In this document: one piece after another, positions 24,244-32,903 of the stretch | Position numbering within the stretch: the first letter of the stretch is position 1 | How the letters are laid out: each line of letters starts with the position of its first letter | DNA from: CAYVCP01 sp964450565 | GTDB taxonomy: Bacteria > Patescibacteriota > Minisyncoccia > Minisyncoccales > CG1-02-41-26 | Reading direction: 5' to 3' | Assembly: GCA_964450565.1 (NCBI GenBank) | Contig: CAYVCP010000001.1 | Location: 1 to 57,943 of the forward strand | DNA: 57,943 bases | Position numbers and translations under genes: made by a program | Notes under the pieces: generated by a model | What the model saw: the letters and a program-made list of their open reading frames with translations, nothing else | Told to the model about the DNA's origin: nothing | Database searches by the model: none

Positions 24244-25340
24244 TGAAAAAGATTATCCCTTATGGCAAGCAATGGATTTCAGAAGAAGATATTAAAGAAG
24301 TTGTTAAGGTATTACATACAGATTGGTTAACTTGTGGACCAGAAGTTAAAAATTTTGAACAGAAGTTAGCTTCTTATTGTAAGGCAAAATATGCTGTTTG
24401 TGTTTCTTCTGGAACAGCAGCCCTACACTCAGCTTATTATGCTATTGGTTTAGGAAAAGGCGATGAGGTTATCACAACACCTTTAACTTTTTCAGCAACA
24501 TCAATGGCTCTAGCATATGTTGGAGCAAAACCAGTATTTTGTGATGTAAAAAAGGATACTTTAAACATAGATCCGAAAGAAATTGAAAAATCAATTACCA
24601 AAAAAACAAAAGCGATTTCTATTGTGGATTTTGCAGGTCAGCCTTGTGATTTAGACGAAATAAAAAAGATAGCAAAAAAACATAATTTATTTGTCATTGA
24701 GGACGCTTCCCATGCTATTGGATCTGATTATAAGAAAAGAAAGGTGGGCGGTATAAGTGACTTAACAATTTTTTCTTTTCATCCTGTTAAAACAATATGT
24801 ACTGGAGAAGGAGGGGCCATATTAACGAATAATAAAAAGTTTTATGAAAGAATGAAGATGTTTCGTCATCATGGCATTATTAAAAAAGATAATTGGAAAT
24901 ATAGTGTGGTAGATATAGGTTATAACTATAGGATTACTGATATGCAATGCGCTCTTGGAATTTCACAATTAAAAAAGATTGATTTTTTTAAAAAAAGAAG
25001 AAGAGAGATTGTTGAAATGTATAGAGATTTATTAAAAAATGAAGATATTATTTTTATTAAGGAAAAAGAAAATGTTAAATCTTGTTGGCATATTTATCCC
25101 ATTCAGTTGAAAAATAGGAAAAAAGTATTTGAATTTTTAAGAAAAAAAGGTATTTTGGTTCAAGTTCACTATGTTCCCTTGCATTTTCAACCCTTTTATC
25201 AAAAGAAGTTTAATTATAAAGTAGGAGATTTTCCTGTTGTAGAAGAGTATTATAAAAAAGCTTTAACCTTGCCTCTTTATCCTAAGATGAAAAATACAGA
25301 TGTTGAAACAGTTGTAAAAACATTAAAACAAATTTTATGA
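24243..25340 (+). CDS. pseC: DegT-family 4-aminotransferase (PseC-like)
   Basis: 365 residues. N-terminal IPYGKQWISEEDI is typical of PseC enzymes. VCVSSGTAALHSAYYAIG binds PLP phosphate. VIEDASHAIGSDYK holds the PLP Asp. FSFHPVKTICTGEGGAI carries the internal lysine. It transaminates the keto sugar made by PseB, step 2 of pseudaminic-acid synthesis. The gene starts one base after the PseB stop region and overlaps the methylase by 4 nt. It is better conserved than the other DegT protein at 9133-10254. Confidence 0.9.
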   Translation: MKKIIPYGKQWISEEDIKEVVKVLHTDWLTCGPEVKNFEQKLASYCKAKYAVCVSSGTAALHSAYYAIGLGKGDEVITTPLTFSATSMALAYVGAKPVFCDVKKDTLNIDPKEIEKSITKKTKAISIVDFAGQPCDLDEIKKIAKKHNLFVIEDASHAIGSDYKKRKVGGISDLTIFSFHPVKTICTGEGGAILTNNKKFYERMKMFRHHGIIKKDNWKYSVVDIGYNYRITDMQCALGISQLKKIDFFKKRRREIVEMYRDLLKNEDIIFIKEKENVKSCWHIYPIQLKNRKKVFEFLRKKGILVQVHYVPLHFQPFYQKKFNYKVGDFPVVEEYYKKALTLPLYPKMKNTDVETVVKTLKQIL

Positions 25341-25960
25341 GGACATTCCAAGAAGAAAATTGGACCTCAGAACATGGCGACCAGTATAATACGAGAAATC
25401 CAAAAACTATAGAAGAAACAGATCAGCTTTATCTAAAGAACTATGATTTGAAAAGAAGTTCTTTAAATGAAGAGTTTTTGGGAGATCTAAAAAGAGATAT
25501 CAAAATTCTTGAAGTTGGTTGTAATATGGGGGCCCAGTTAGACGGTTTAAAGAAAATGGGTTTTACAAATTTATTTGGCATTGATGTTAATAGGGAATCT
25601 TTGAAGGTAGCTAAAAACAATTTTGATGCTATGTTTGGGTCTGCTCTAGATTTACCTTTTAAGGATAATTATTTTGATTTAGTTTTTACCTCTGGAGTTT
25701 TAATTCATATTTCACCTAAAGATTTGAAACAAGTAACAGAGGAAATTGTGCGATGTTCTAAAAAATATATCTGGGGTTTTGAATATTTTTCAGATACAGC
25801 AAAAGAAATACCTTATAGAGGAAAGGAAAATTTGCTTTGGAAAAATAATTTTTCTAAATTTTATCTAAATAACCATAATCTTGATCTTATAAAAGAAAAA
25901 AGAATTCAATACTTAAACGATAAAAATGAAGATGTAATGTTTCTTTTAAAAAAGAAATGA
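25337..25960 (+). CDS. Pseudaminic-acid-biosynthesis-associated methylase
   Basis: 207 residues. Starts FQEENWTSEHGDQYNTRNP, a signature of the methylases found beside Pse genes (TIGR03587-type). Motif I is ILEVGCNMGAQLDGL, motif II FGIDVNRESL, motif IV FDLVFTSGVLIHISP. The position between the aminotransferase and the cytidylyltransferase, with 4-nt overlaps on both sides, agrees. It may methylate a nonulosonate precursor or its N-acyl group. Exact substrate unknown. Confidence 0.82.
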   Translation: MRTFQEENWTSEHGDQYNTRNPKTIEETDQLYLKNYDLKRSSLNEEFLGDLKRDIKILEVGCNMGAQLDGLKKMGFTNLFGIDVNRESLKVAKNNFDAMFGSALDLPFKDNYFDLVFTSGVLIHISPKDLKQVTEEIVRCSKKYIWGFEYFSDTAKEIPYRGKENLLWKNNFSKFYLNNHNLDLIKEKRIQYLNDKNEDVMFLLKKK

Positions 25961-26679
25961 TCTCAAGCATCATACAAGCTCGTATTACGTCAACTAGATT
26001 GCCTAATAAGGTTTTGATGGACATAGAAGGAAAGCCCATGGTTTTAAGGGTTGTAGAGAGATTAAGAATGTCTAAAATGATAGATCTGCTTATTTTAGCT
26101 ATTCCGGATACAAAAGAAAATGATATTTTAGAAAGTTTTTGTAAAACAAATAAAATAAAATACTTTAGGTCATCTGAAGAAGATGTTTTAAAAAGATATT
26201 ATTTAACAGCAAAACACTATAATGTTGATACAATAGTACGCATAACCTCTGACTGTCCTTTTATAGATCCTGTTATTACAGATAAAATTATCAAAGAGCA
26301 TATTAAAAGTAAGACAGACTATACTTCTAATGTTATTAAGAGAACTTTTCCGCGCGGTTTTGATACCGAAGTTTTTTCTTTTTTTGCTTTAGAAAAATCT
26401 TATAATAAAACAAAAGAAAAATATCAAAGAGAACATGTCACCCCTTATTTCTTTGAAAATCCAAATATTTTCAGTCTCCACAATGTCGTTTATAAGAAAG
26501 ATTACTCTGATATAAGATTAACAGTAGATACCAAAGAAGATATGGAATTAGCCAGAAAGATTTATAACCACTTTAAAGATAAGATGTTTTTTTTAGAAGA
26601 TATTATTTTATATTTGCGTCAAAAACCTGATTTTTCTATCATAAATAAAGGTATAAGACAAAAAGATTTAAAAGCGTGA
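25957..26679 (+). CDS. SpsF-type cytidylyltransferase, likely CMP-nonulosonate synthetase
   Basis: 240 residues. N-terminal SSIIQARITSTRLPNKVL is the nucleotide-binding loop of the SpsF/NTP-transferase family. The SEEDVLKRYYLTAK and RITSDCPFIDP stretches hold the catalytic Asp of the GT-A-like fold. It would activate the nonulosonic acid with CTP, the role of PseF/NeuA in other operons. It belongs to COG1861-like SpsF proteins, not to the NeuA-like family, so the assignment to that step rests on context. Confidence 0.75.
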   Translation: MISSIIQARITSTRLPNKVLMDIEGKPMVLRVVERLRMSKMIDLLILAIPDTKENDILESFCKTNKIKYFRSSEEDVLKRYYLTAKHYNVDTIVRITSDCPFIDPVITDKIIKEHIKSKTDYTSNVIKRTFPRGFDTEVFSFFALEKSYNKTKEKYQREHVTPYFFENPNIFSLHNVVYKKDYSDIRLTVDTKEDMELARKIYNHFKDKMFFLEDIILYLRQKPDFSIINKGIRQKDLKA

Positions 26680-27239
26680 GTTTTTTTAAAAATAAAGTTG
26701 TTTTTTGTCGGCATGGGAAAACAGATTGGAATAAAGAAAAAAGGACAATGGGAAATATTGATATACCATTATCTAAAGAGGGTATTTTACAAGCCCAAGA
26801 AACAGCAGAAAATTTAAGTAACTGTAGTTTTGATCTTATAATTGCTTCACCCAAAAAAAGATGTATCCAAACAGCAGGTATTATAGCAAAGAGATTAAAT
26901 ATTCAAGAAATCATAACACAAGATAATTTTACAGAAAGAAATTTAGGTGTTTTACAAGGGTTAACAAACTTAGAAGCAAAAAATAAATACCCTTTTCTTT
27001 TTAAAGAAGGAAAATTTGATTATAATAGTATTGTCCCTAAAGGAGAAAGTGTGAGAGATTTTATTGCAAGAATAAAGGGGGGGATAGAAGAGGGAAGACC
27101 ATTATTTGATTCAAAAAAAGTTCTTGTTATAACGCACCATGGTGTTTTAACAGCCGTTTTTTCTATTATAAAAAACATGGATTTTAATGAAGTTGCGCAA
27201 AAATATACTTTTTCATATGCAGAAATAATTGAAATTTAG
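26676..27239 (+). CDS. Histidine phosphatase (phosphoglycerate-mutase-like)
   Basis: 187 residues. Catalytic motif FCRHGKTDWN at 9-18 (RHG) with TMGNIDIPLSKEG following. The second catalytic His is in ITHHGVL. The GTG start overlaps the preceding TGA by 4 nt; no ATG is nearby. A cytosolic phosphomonoesterase is expected. It sits where PseG usually lies, between the cytidylyltransferase and the acetyltransferase. It may therefore remove a phosphate from a sugar intermediate, but this is inference. A 44-nt gap with its own promoter-like sequence follows. Confidence 0.8.
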   Translation: MSFFKNKVVFCRHGKTDWNKEKRTMGNIDIPLSKEGILQAQETAENLSNCSFDLIIASPKKRCIQTAGIIAKRLNIQEIITQDNFTERNLGVLQGLTNLEAKNKYPFLFKEGKFDYNSIVPKGESVRDFIARIKGGIEEGRPLFDSKKVLVITHHGVLTAVFSIIKNMDFNEVAQKYTFSYAEIIEI

Positions 27240-27247
27240 CTTTTTTC

Positions 27248-27276
27248 TTTACTAATTAATCAAAAAAGAGTAATAA
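27248..27276 (+). promoter_or_regulatory. Probable promoter of the PseH-like gene (leaderless)
   Basis: TTTACT (27248-27253), 17 bp, TAATAA (27271-27276), ATG at 27284. Weaker than the others but with the same geometry; it lies in one of the few intergenic gaps of the island. Confidence 0.4.
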
Positions 27277-27283
27277 TATATAC

Positions 27284-27721
27284 ATGATGTTATCTTTAAG
27301 AAAAGCAAATATTAAAGACGCAGAATTTCTTTTTGAATTAAGGAATAATCCTGATATCTTTAAATATTATAGAAATCCAGTAAAAGTAGTATGGAATGAA
27401 CATATCAGCTGGTTAAAATCTGTTGTTTTAGGAGAAACAAATAAAGATCTTTATATTATAGAACTTGATGGAAAAAGAGCAGGGCAAATAAGGTTTGATA
27501 CCGAGGGAGACAAAAAGGAATTGAGTATTTCTCTACAAAAAGATTTTCAAGGACAGGGATTAGGATCTAAATCGTTAAAAAAAGCAATAGAGATGGAGAA
27601 ATCAGTGATACTAATAGCTGAAATTCATAAAGAGAACATTGCTTCTATTAAACTATTTGAGAAATTTAATTTTAAACTTCAAAAAAATAAAGGTAATTTT
27701 AATATTTATGAAAGAATTTAA
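27284..27721 (+). CDS. pseH: GNAT N-acetyltransferase, PseH-like
   Basis: 145 residues. N-terminal LRKANIKDAEFLFELRNNPD is the usual start of PseH/RimJ-like GNAT proteins. The acetyl-CoA loop is QKDFQGQGLGSKSL (Q-x-x-G-x-G/S pattern). The C-terminal N-EKFNFKL stretch is typical. It would acetylate the 4-amino group of the sugar made by PseC. The 3' end overlaps the PseI gene by 14 nt. Two ATGs (27284, 27287) are possible starts. Confidence 0.8.
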   Translation: MMLSLRKANIKDAEFLFELRNNPDIFKYYRNPVKVVWNEHISWLKSVVLGETNKDLYIIELDGKRAGQIRFDTEGDKKELSISLQKDFQGQGLGSKSLKKAIEMEKSVILIAEIHKENIASIKLFEKFNFKLQKNKGNFNIYERI

Positions 27722-28760
27722 AATAGGCAATAAAAAAATAGGAGCAGATAATCCTGTCTTCATTACAGTAGATATTTCAGCTAATCACTTAGGAGATAAA
27801 GAAAGAGCAAAAGAGCTTGTAAAAAAAGCTTGTGAATGTGGTGTTGATGCAGTAAAAATACAGACTTATACTCCCTCAACAATGACTTTGAATTCAGAAA
27901 AGGATCCTTTTCAGGTAAAGGTAAATGATGCTTGGAAAGATAGAACTCTTTATAATCTTTATGAAGAAGCTTTTACCCCTTGGGAATGGCACAAAGAATT
28001 AGAGGAAGTTTCTCTGTCTTTTAATATTCCATTATTCTCAACAGCCTATGATGATTCTTCTGTTGATTACTTGGAAAAAATGAATACTCCTTGTTATAAA
28101 ATAGCTTCTTTTGAGGTTACAGATTTAGAACTTTTAAAAAAAGTAGCTATGACAAAAAAGCCAGTTATTATCTCAAGAGGTTTATCTAATTTGAAAGAAT
28201 TAGAATTAGCCCTAAAAACTTTGAAAGAATCGGGCGTAGAAGACATCGTCTTACTTCATTGTATAAGTTCTTATCCTAGTAAAATAGAAGAAGCAAACTT
28301 AAAAACAGTAGCAGATATTGAAAAAAGATTTAATGTTATACCTGGATTATCAGATCACTCTCTAACGACATGTTTGCCCGTAGCTGCAGTTGCCTTAGGG
28401 GCAAAGGTTATTGAAAAACACTTTACCTTGCAAAGGTCTGATGGGGGAGTAGATGCTAACTTTTCTTTAGAACCCGAAGAATTAAAGAGAATGATAAAAG
28501 AAATTAGAGAAGTAGAAAAAGCATTAGGCAAGGTTTCTTATGAAGTTGGTCAATATGAAATAGAAAATAAACAATTCAGAAGATCTCTTTGGGTTATTAA
28601 ACCAATAAAAAAAGGAGAGATACTTACTAAAGAAAATATTGGAAGATTTAGACCAGAATCAGGGCTTCCTATTAGGTGTTTGAAAGAAGTTCTAAATAAA
28701 AGAGCAAAAACAGATATTAGTTTTGCAACTCCTTTAAGTTGGGATTTAATAGAAAAATGA
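27708..28760 (+). CDS. pseI: Pseudaminic acid synthase (NeuB/PseI family)
   Basis: 350 residues. The chosen ATG gives MKEFKIGNKKIGADNPVFIT, the family N-terminus; earlier in-frame starts lie inside the PseH gene. TIM-barrel motifs include VDISANHLGDKERAKELV, VDAVKIQTYTP and KIASFEVTD. The pyruvate-binding and manganese motifs are GLSDHSLTTCLPVAA and VIEKHFTLQRSDGGVDANFS. The C-terminal SAF domain covers about 285-350 (RRSLWVIKPIKKGEIL, RPESGLPI). It condenses a 2,4-diacetamido sugar with PEP. The chain DANFSLEPEEL favours PseI over NeuB. Overlaps both neighbours. Confidence 0.93.
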   Translation: MKEFKIGNKKIGADNPVFITVDISANHLGDKERAKELVKKACECGVDAVKIQTYTPSTMTLNSEKDPFQVKVNDAWKDRTLYNLYEEAFTPWEWHKELEEVSLSFNIPLFSTAYDDSSVDYLEKMNTPCYKIASFEVTDLELLKKVAMTKKPVIISRGLSNLKELELALKTLKESGVEDIVLLHCISSYPSKIEEANLKTVADIEKRFNVIPGLSDHSLTTCLPVAAVALGAKVIEKHFTLQRSDGGVDANFSLEPEELKRMIKEIREVEKALGKVSYEVGQYEIENKQFRRSLWVIKPIKKGEILTKENIGRFRPESGLPIRCLKEVLNKRAKTDISFATPLSWDLIEK

Positions 28761-29425
28761 AAAAATATATAGTTTGTGGATACACGCCATGGTCAAAAAA
28801 GGTTTTTGATCAAAAAATATCTAAATATAATGGAAATTGGTTTTTGTTTTCTAAGAAAAGCGACCTAACATTATCTAGAATTAAAAAGATAGATCCAGTT
28901 TTTATCTTTTTTCTTCACTGGTCTTGGATTGTTCCAAAAGAGATAGTTGATAACTATAATTGTGTTTGTTTTCATATGACAGATGTTCCTTATGGAAGAG
29001 GAGGAAGTCCTTTGCAAAATTTGATTGTTAGAGGACATAAGACAACAAAATTAACAGCTCTAAAAATGGATCAAGGGATGGATACTGGTCCTGTTTATTT
29101 AAAAAGGCAAATGCCTTTAGATGGTAAGGCTTCAGAAATTTATGAAAGAGCTTATCTTTTGTCATCTGAAATGATAAAAAATGTTATTAAGGGCATTAAG
29201 CCAAAACCTCAAACAGGGAAAAGCACTGTTTTCAAGCGAAGGAAGCCAGAACAAAGTGAGATTACGGCAGAAAAAATAAGTGATGTTTATGATTACATTA
29301 GAATGTTAGATGCTGAAGGATACCCCTTGGCCTTTGTCAAAAAAGACGGTTTTTTATATGAGTTTTTTGATGCTACATTAGAGAAAAAAGAAGTTATAGC
29401 AAAGGTTAGGATAAAAAAAATATGA
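28757..29425 (+). CDS. Formyltransferase-family protein of nonulosonate operons (catalytic Asn replaced)
   Basis: 222 residues with a methionyl-tRNA-formyltransferase-type N-terminal fold. Active-site stretch CFHMTDVPYGRGGSPLQNLI lines up with the N-x-H-P-S-x-LP-x-Y-x-G loop of formyltransferases. The His is kept but the usual Asn two residues before it is Cys. The Asp of DTGPVYL (DQGMDTGPVYL) is kept. N10-formyl-THF-dependent N-formylation of an aminosugar is a reasonable guess, but the Asn change could mean altered chemistry. It follows PseI with an ATGA overlap and precedes a PIG-L/FolD fusion by 4 nt overlap. Confidence 0.72.
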   Translation: MKKYIVCGYTPWSKKVFDQKISKYNGNWFLFSKKSDLTLSRIKKIDPVFIFFLHWSWIVPKEIVDNYNCVCFHMTDVPYGRGGSPLQNLIVRGHKTTKLTALKMDQGMDTGPVYLKRQMPLDGKASEIYERAYLLSSEMIKNVIKGIKPKPQTGKSTVFKRRKPEQSEITAEKISDVYDYIRMLDAEGYPLAFVKKDGFLYEFFDATLEKKEVIAKVRIKKI

Positions 29426-30903
29426 AAGTTTTAATTGTTGTTTCTCATCCCGATGATGAGGTTTTGGGTTGTGGAGGAATAATTTTAAAGCATATTTCCA
29501 AGGGAGATCAAGTTTATATTTTAATTTTAAGCGATGGAGAAACTTCAAGGGATCAAGGGGTTGATTTGGTAAAAAGAGAAAGTAACGCAAGGAAAGTAGC
29601 GGACATGTTAGGGGTGACTCATCTTTATTTAGAGAAATTACCAGACAATCAATGCGATGCTATCCCATTATTGAATGTGGTCAAAATAGTAGAAGGAGTG
29701 GTCAAAAAAGTTCAACCATCAATTGTTTATACTCATAATTCTTACGATTTAAATATAGACCATCAAATTGCTTTCAGGGCTGTTTTAACAGCTTGTAGGC
29801 CCCAGCCCAATTTTTTCGTTAAAAGAATTTTAGCTTTTGAGGTTCTTTCTTCTACTGAATGGCAGACGAAAGAGAGAAGCACTTTGTTTTGTCCCACCGT
29901 ATACGAAGACATTACAGATTTTATTGATAAAAAAATAGAAGTTTTAAAAATCTATCAGGACGAATTAAGAGAGTATCCTCATCCAAGAAGTATAGAGGGA
30001 GTAAGAGTTTTGGCAAAATATAGGGGTATTGAATCTGGTTATAGATTTGCCGAAGCGTTTCAATTAATAAGGGAGTTAAAAGATTATGCATCAATGAAAG
30101 TTGATGGCAAAAAAATAGCTACATCAATTATTGAAGATTTAAAAAGTAAGTTTAAAGAGAATAAAGCTGTTTTGGTTCTTATTGCCATTAATCCTGATAA
30201 AGCTATCCTTTCTTTTATTGAGCAAAAAAAGAAAACAGCCCAAAGGGTAGGGGTAGAATTGAGGATTAAAGAATTAGATCAAAATATTACCCAACAAGAA
30301 GTTTTTTCTTTACTTAAAGAAATTGGGCAAGACAAGGAGGTTGATGGCATTATTGTTCAGCTTCCCTTACCAAATCATTTGAATGAACAGGATATTTTGG
30401 ACGCTATCCCGAAAGAAAAAGACGTTGATGCTTTAGGAAAAAATGCAGAAAATCTTGCCTTGTCTGTAGAAACTGTAAAATATATTTTTAATAAATACGA
30501 GATTGATATGGATCATAAGGTAATTGTTTTGAACGGATTTGGAAAATTAGTTGGCATGCCTCTATATCATTGGTTTTGTTCTTTGGGTTTAAAAGAGAAC
30601 GTAATAGTTATTAAAGAGGATACTTGTAATAAAAAAGATTTAATTAAAAAAGCAGATATTTTAATCTCAGGAGTTGGTAAAGCCAATTTGATACCATCTT
30701 ACTGGTTGAAAAAAGGAGTTATTATTATTGATTTTGGTTGTGAGGTCAAACAAGGAAGAATATTTGGAGATGTGGAAAAAACAGTAAAGGAAAAAGCGAG
30801 AATTTTTACTCCGACACCAGGAGGTACAGGGCCCATCTTAGTTGCTTTAATTTTTAGAAATTTATATTCTCTCAAAAAAGCCAATGATAAAATACGGTCT
30901 TAA
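29422..30903 (+). CDS. Fusion of PIG-L/LmbE-type deacetylase and FolD-like domain
   Basis: 493 residues, one uninterrupted frame. Residues 1-225 are a PIG-L zinc deacetylase: SHPDDEVLGCGG (zinc motif, 7-18) and YTHNSYDLNIDHQIAF (second ligand region). Residues about 227-485 are FolD-like (methylene-THF dehydrogenase/cyclohydrolase): GIIVQLPLPNHLNEQDIL, KEKDVDALGKNAEN, VLNGFGKLVGMPLYHW, TPTPGGTGPILVAL. The catalytic Lys appears kept in SFIEQKKKTAQRVGV, while the usual Tyr four residues earlier is Phe. The GRSxxVGxP signature is altered to GFGKLVGMP. The FolD part could supply or use formyl-THF for the adjacent formyltransferase, and PIG-L could free an amino group. Both are inferences. Confidence 0.85.
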   Translation: MKVLIVVSHPDDEVLGCGGIILKHISKGDQVYILILSDGETSRDQGVDLVKRESNARKVADMLGVTHLYLEKLPDNQCDAIPLLNVVKIVEGVVKKVQPSIVYTHNSYDLNIDHQIAFRAVLTACRPQPNFFVKRILAFEVLSSTEWQTKERSTLFCPTVYEDITDFIDKKIEVLKIYQDELREYPHPRSIEGVRVLAKYRGIESGYRFAEAFQLIRELKDYASMKVDGKKIATSIIEDLKSKFKENKAVLVLIAINPDKAILSFIEQKKKTAQRVGVELRIKELDQNITQQEVFSLLKEIGQDKEVDGIIVQLPLPNHLNEQDILDAIPKEKDVDALGKNAENLALSVETVKYIFNKYEIDMDHKVIVLNGFGKLVGMPLYHWFCSLGLKENVIVIKEDTCNKKDLIKKADILISGVGKANLIPSYWLKKGVIIIDFGCEVKQGRIFGDVEKTVKEKARIFTPTPGGTGPILVALIFRNLYSLKKANDKIRS

Positions 30904-31630
30904 ACTATGGAGCAAAAACAAAGAATGGTTTCCTAAAGCCATTTCTCTTTATAATGAAGGAATTATTGATTTTATAGAGCTTTTTATTGTACCCAATACT
31001 TTAAGAGAAGTAGAGATTTTAAAAGAAGTTCCTATCGTAATACATGCACCTCATTTTACGTTTGGTTTTAACATTTCTAATCTTACTGAAGATAGTTTAT
31101 CTATTTTTAAAGAGCAAGTAATAAAAACAGCAGATTTTTTTAATTCAGAATATATTATTGTGCACGCTGGAGTAGGTAAAGAACAAGAAGTTTTCCAAGA
31201 GAACGTTGCGAAACTTCAAGATAAGAGGATTTTAATTGAAAATATGCCGAGAAGAGGTTTTGTTGCTTCTGATGGGGATTTGTGTTTTGGGAGTACTGTA
31301 GATGATTTAGAATTTATTAAAAAAGAATGTGGCTTAGATATTTGTTTTGATTTCTCCCACGCTTGTTCATCTGCTTTTTCTCAAGGATTAGACTATAAAG
31401 AGTATATTTCTACCCTATTAGAAAAGTTAAATCCTTTCTATTTTCATATTTCAGGTAACGAGAAAGAAACAGAGCAAGATAAACATATGAATTTATATGA
31501 AAGTGCTATTGATATTAAATGGATGAAAGAGAAAATAAAAGATAAAGATATTTTTCTAGTTGTTGAAACTCCCAAAAAGGATGGTTTAAAAAATGATCAA
31601 AAGAATATAATGTATTTGAGAAACCTTTAG
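30884..31630 (+). CDS. Xylose-isomerase-like TIM-barrel protein (AP_endonuc_2 family)
   Basis: 248 residues. Metal-site motifs are spaced along the barrel: VIHAPHFTF (HxPH), IVHAGVG, LIENMPRRG, CFDFSHACSS and FHISGNE. They fit the sugar-isomerase/epimerase and endonuclease-IV-like superfamily, where three metals or one are bound by Glu, Asp and His. It overlaps the PIG-L/FolD gene by 20 nt and ends the nonulosonate operon, 6 nt from the converging flippase gene. A role on a sugar intermediate is likelier than DNA repair in this context. Confidence 0.72.
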   Translation: MIKYGLKLWSKNKEWFPKAISLYNEGIIDFIELFIVPNTLREVEILKEVPIVIHAPHFTFGFNISNLTEDSLSIFKEQVIKTADFFNSEYIIVHAGVGKEQEVFQENVAKLQDKRILIENMPRRGFVASDGDLCFGSTVDDLEFIKKECGLDICFDFSHACSSAFSQGLDYKEYISTLLEKLNPFYFHISGNEKETEQDKHMNLYESAIDIKWMKEKIKDKDIFLVVETPKKDGLKNDQKNIMYLRNL

Positions 31631-31636
31631 AGATAA

Positions 31637-32880
31637 TTACATTTTTTTAAAAAAGAATAATTGCAAGAAAAAAGTGATAACTTCAAGAATTAAAAATGCT
31701 AAGATAGCTCCCCATATTCCCAAAAAGGGAATTAACAAGAGAAGTAATATAATATATATAGGAGAAAGTATAAAAGCGCCTAAGTAGAGTTGTTTTGTTT
31801 TCATCTTTGCTGTCAAAGAAGTACCCAATAATGTTCTTGGGAAGGTTAAAAGAATAAGGATATATACTTGGGAGAAAGAAACAAACTCTTTATATGCTGG
31901 AAAAAGTATTTTATATAAAAAAGGAGCCAAAAGAATATAAGAAATTATAATTGGCACTGTGATAAAAAATATTTGTCGCATTTTTTGAGGCACTGTTTCT
32001 TTTAATTCTTGTTCACTTTTTTCTGCGTATTTGGGCAATGCAAGACTACTTACTATTTTTAAAATTTCTTTTATTTTTATGGGCAAGGATAGTGCAATAA
32101 AATAAATAGCTACATAATCTGCTCCTAAAAAGTGCCATATAATTATTTTATCCAAATGGGAATTTACTAAACTGAAAGAGCCTATTAAGCTTAAGTGTTT
32201 TCCGTAAGAGATTGTTTTACTGTCTTCTTGTGTGTTAATGTCACATTTTTTCTTTGTAAGAATTAAAAATAATAAGTGTAGAAAAGACCAGATAAAAAAA
32301 TAACTAAAAATAATAAGATAAAGGTTCTTTGTTAAAATTACAACCAAACTAACCGTTAAGGCAGAAACGATATAAACAAAACTTTTTATTTTATTCTGTA
32401 TGTCAAACCTTTTTTTACCTTGCCAAAAAAAGTTATATAAAGAAAAAGAATTTAGCAAAGGAATAAAAGCTGAAATTAAGACAAAACTTAAAGCTAAAGT
32501 ATTATTGCCTTGCAAGAAATAATATATAGCTATTATTATTGATCCCGCTATTCCTAATGATCCCCATTTCAATTTTGTTTTTAATGCTTTTTGAAACGAT
32601 CCTTCCTTTTTCCTTGAGACAGCTTGCAAAAAAGCAATATCCATACCAGACAAAGAAGGGATAGCAAGAATTCCAGCTACGCTTAATATGTATCTATATG
32701 CTCCCAAGAGTTCTTTGGTGGCAAAGTTAGCAAAACAAGAGTAAGTAAAAGTCCCGACACAGCAGTTGCTATTTGTCCGCAAGCTAACCAAAAACCTCCT
32801 TTAGTTAGGTAAACCATGTCCGTTTTGGTATATTTTTCTGATTTTTTTAATCCCTTGTAAATTTTATTTTTTAAAGCCAT
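31637..32880 (-). pseudogene. Wzx-type polysaccharide flippase with a one-base frameshift
   Basis: A polytopic membrane protein of the MATE/Wzx family (about 12 predicted TMs), the exporter of lipid-linked glycan units. The N-terminus (MALKNKIYKGLKK, GFWLACGQIATAVSGLLLTL) is in one frame; the rest (FANFATKELLGAYRYILSV onward) is in another. Adding one A to the AAAA run at 32732-32735 (T on the coding strand) restores a single 414-residue frame reading LTLVFANFATKELLG. Length 1244 nt agrees with one missing base. A homopolymer sequencing error is the likeliest cause; a real frameshift would cripple the pathway. The start at 32880 has a TAATAT-like -10 eight nt before it. Confidence 0.82.
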
Positions 32881-32903
32881 AATATAATATATTATCCTAA
32901 TTT

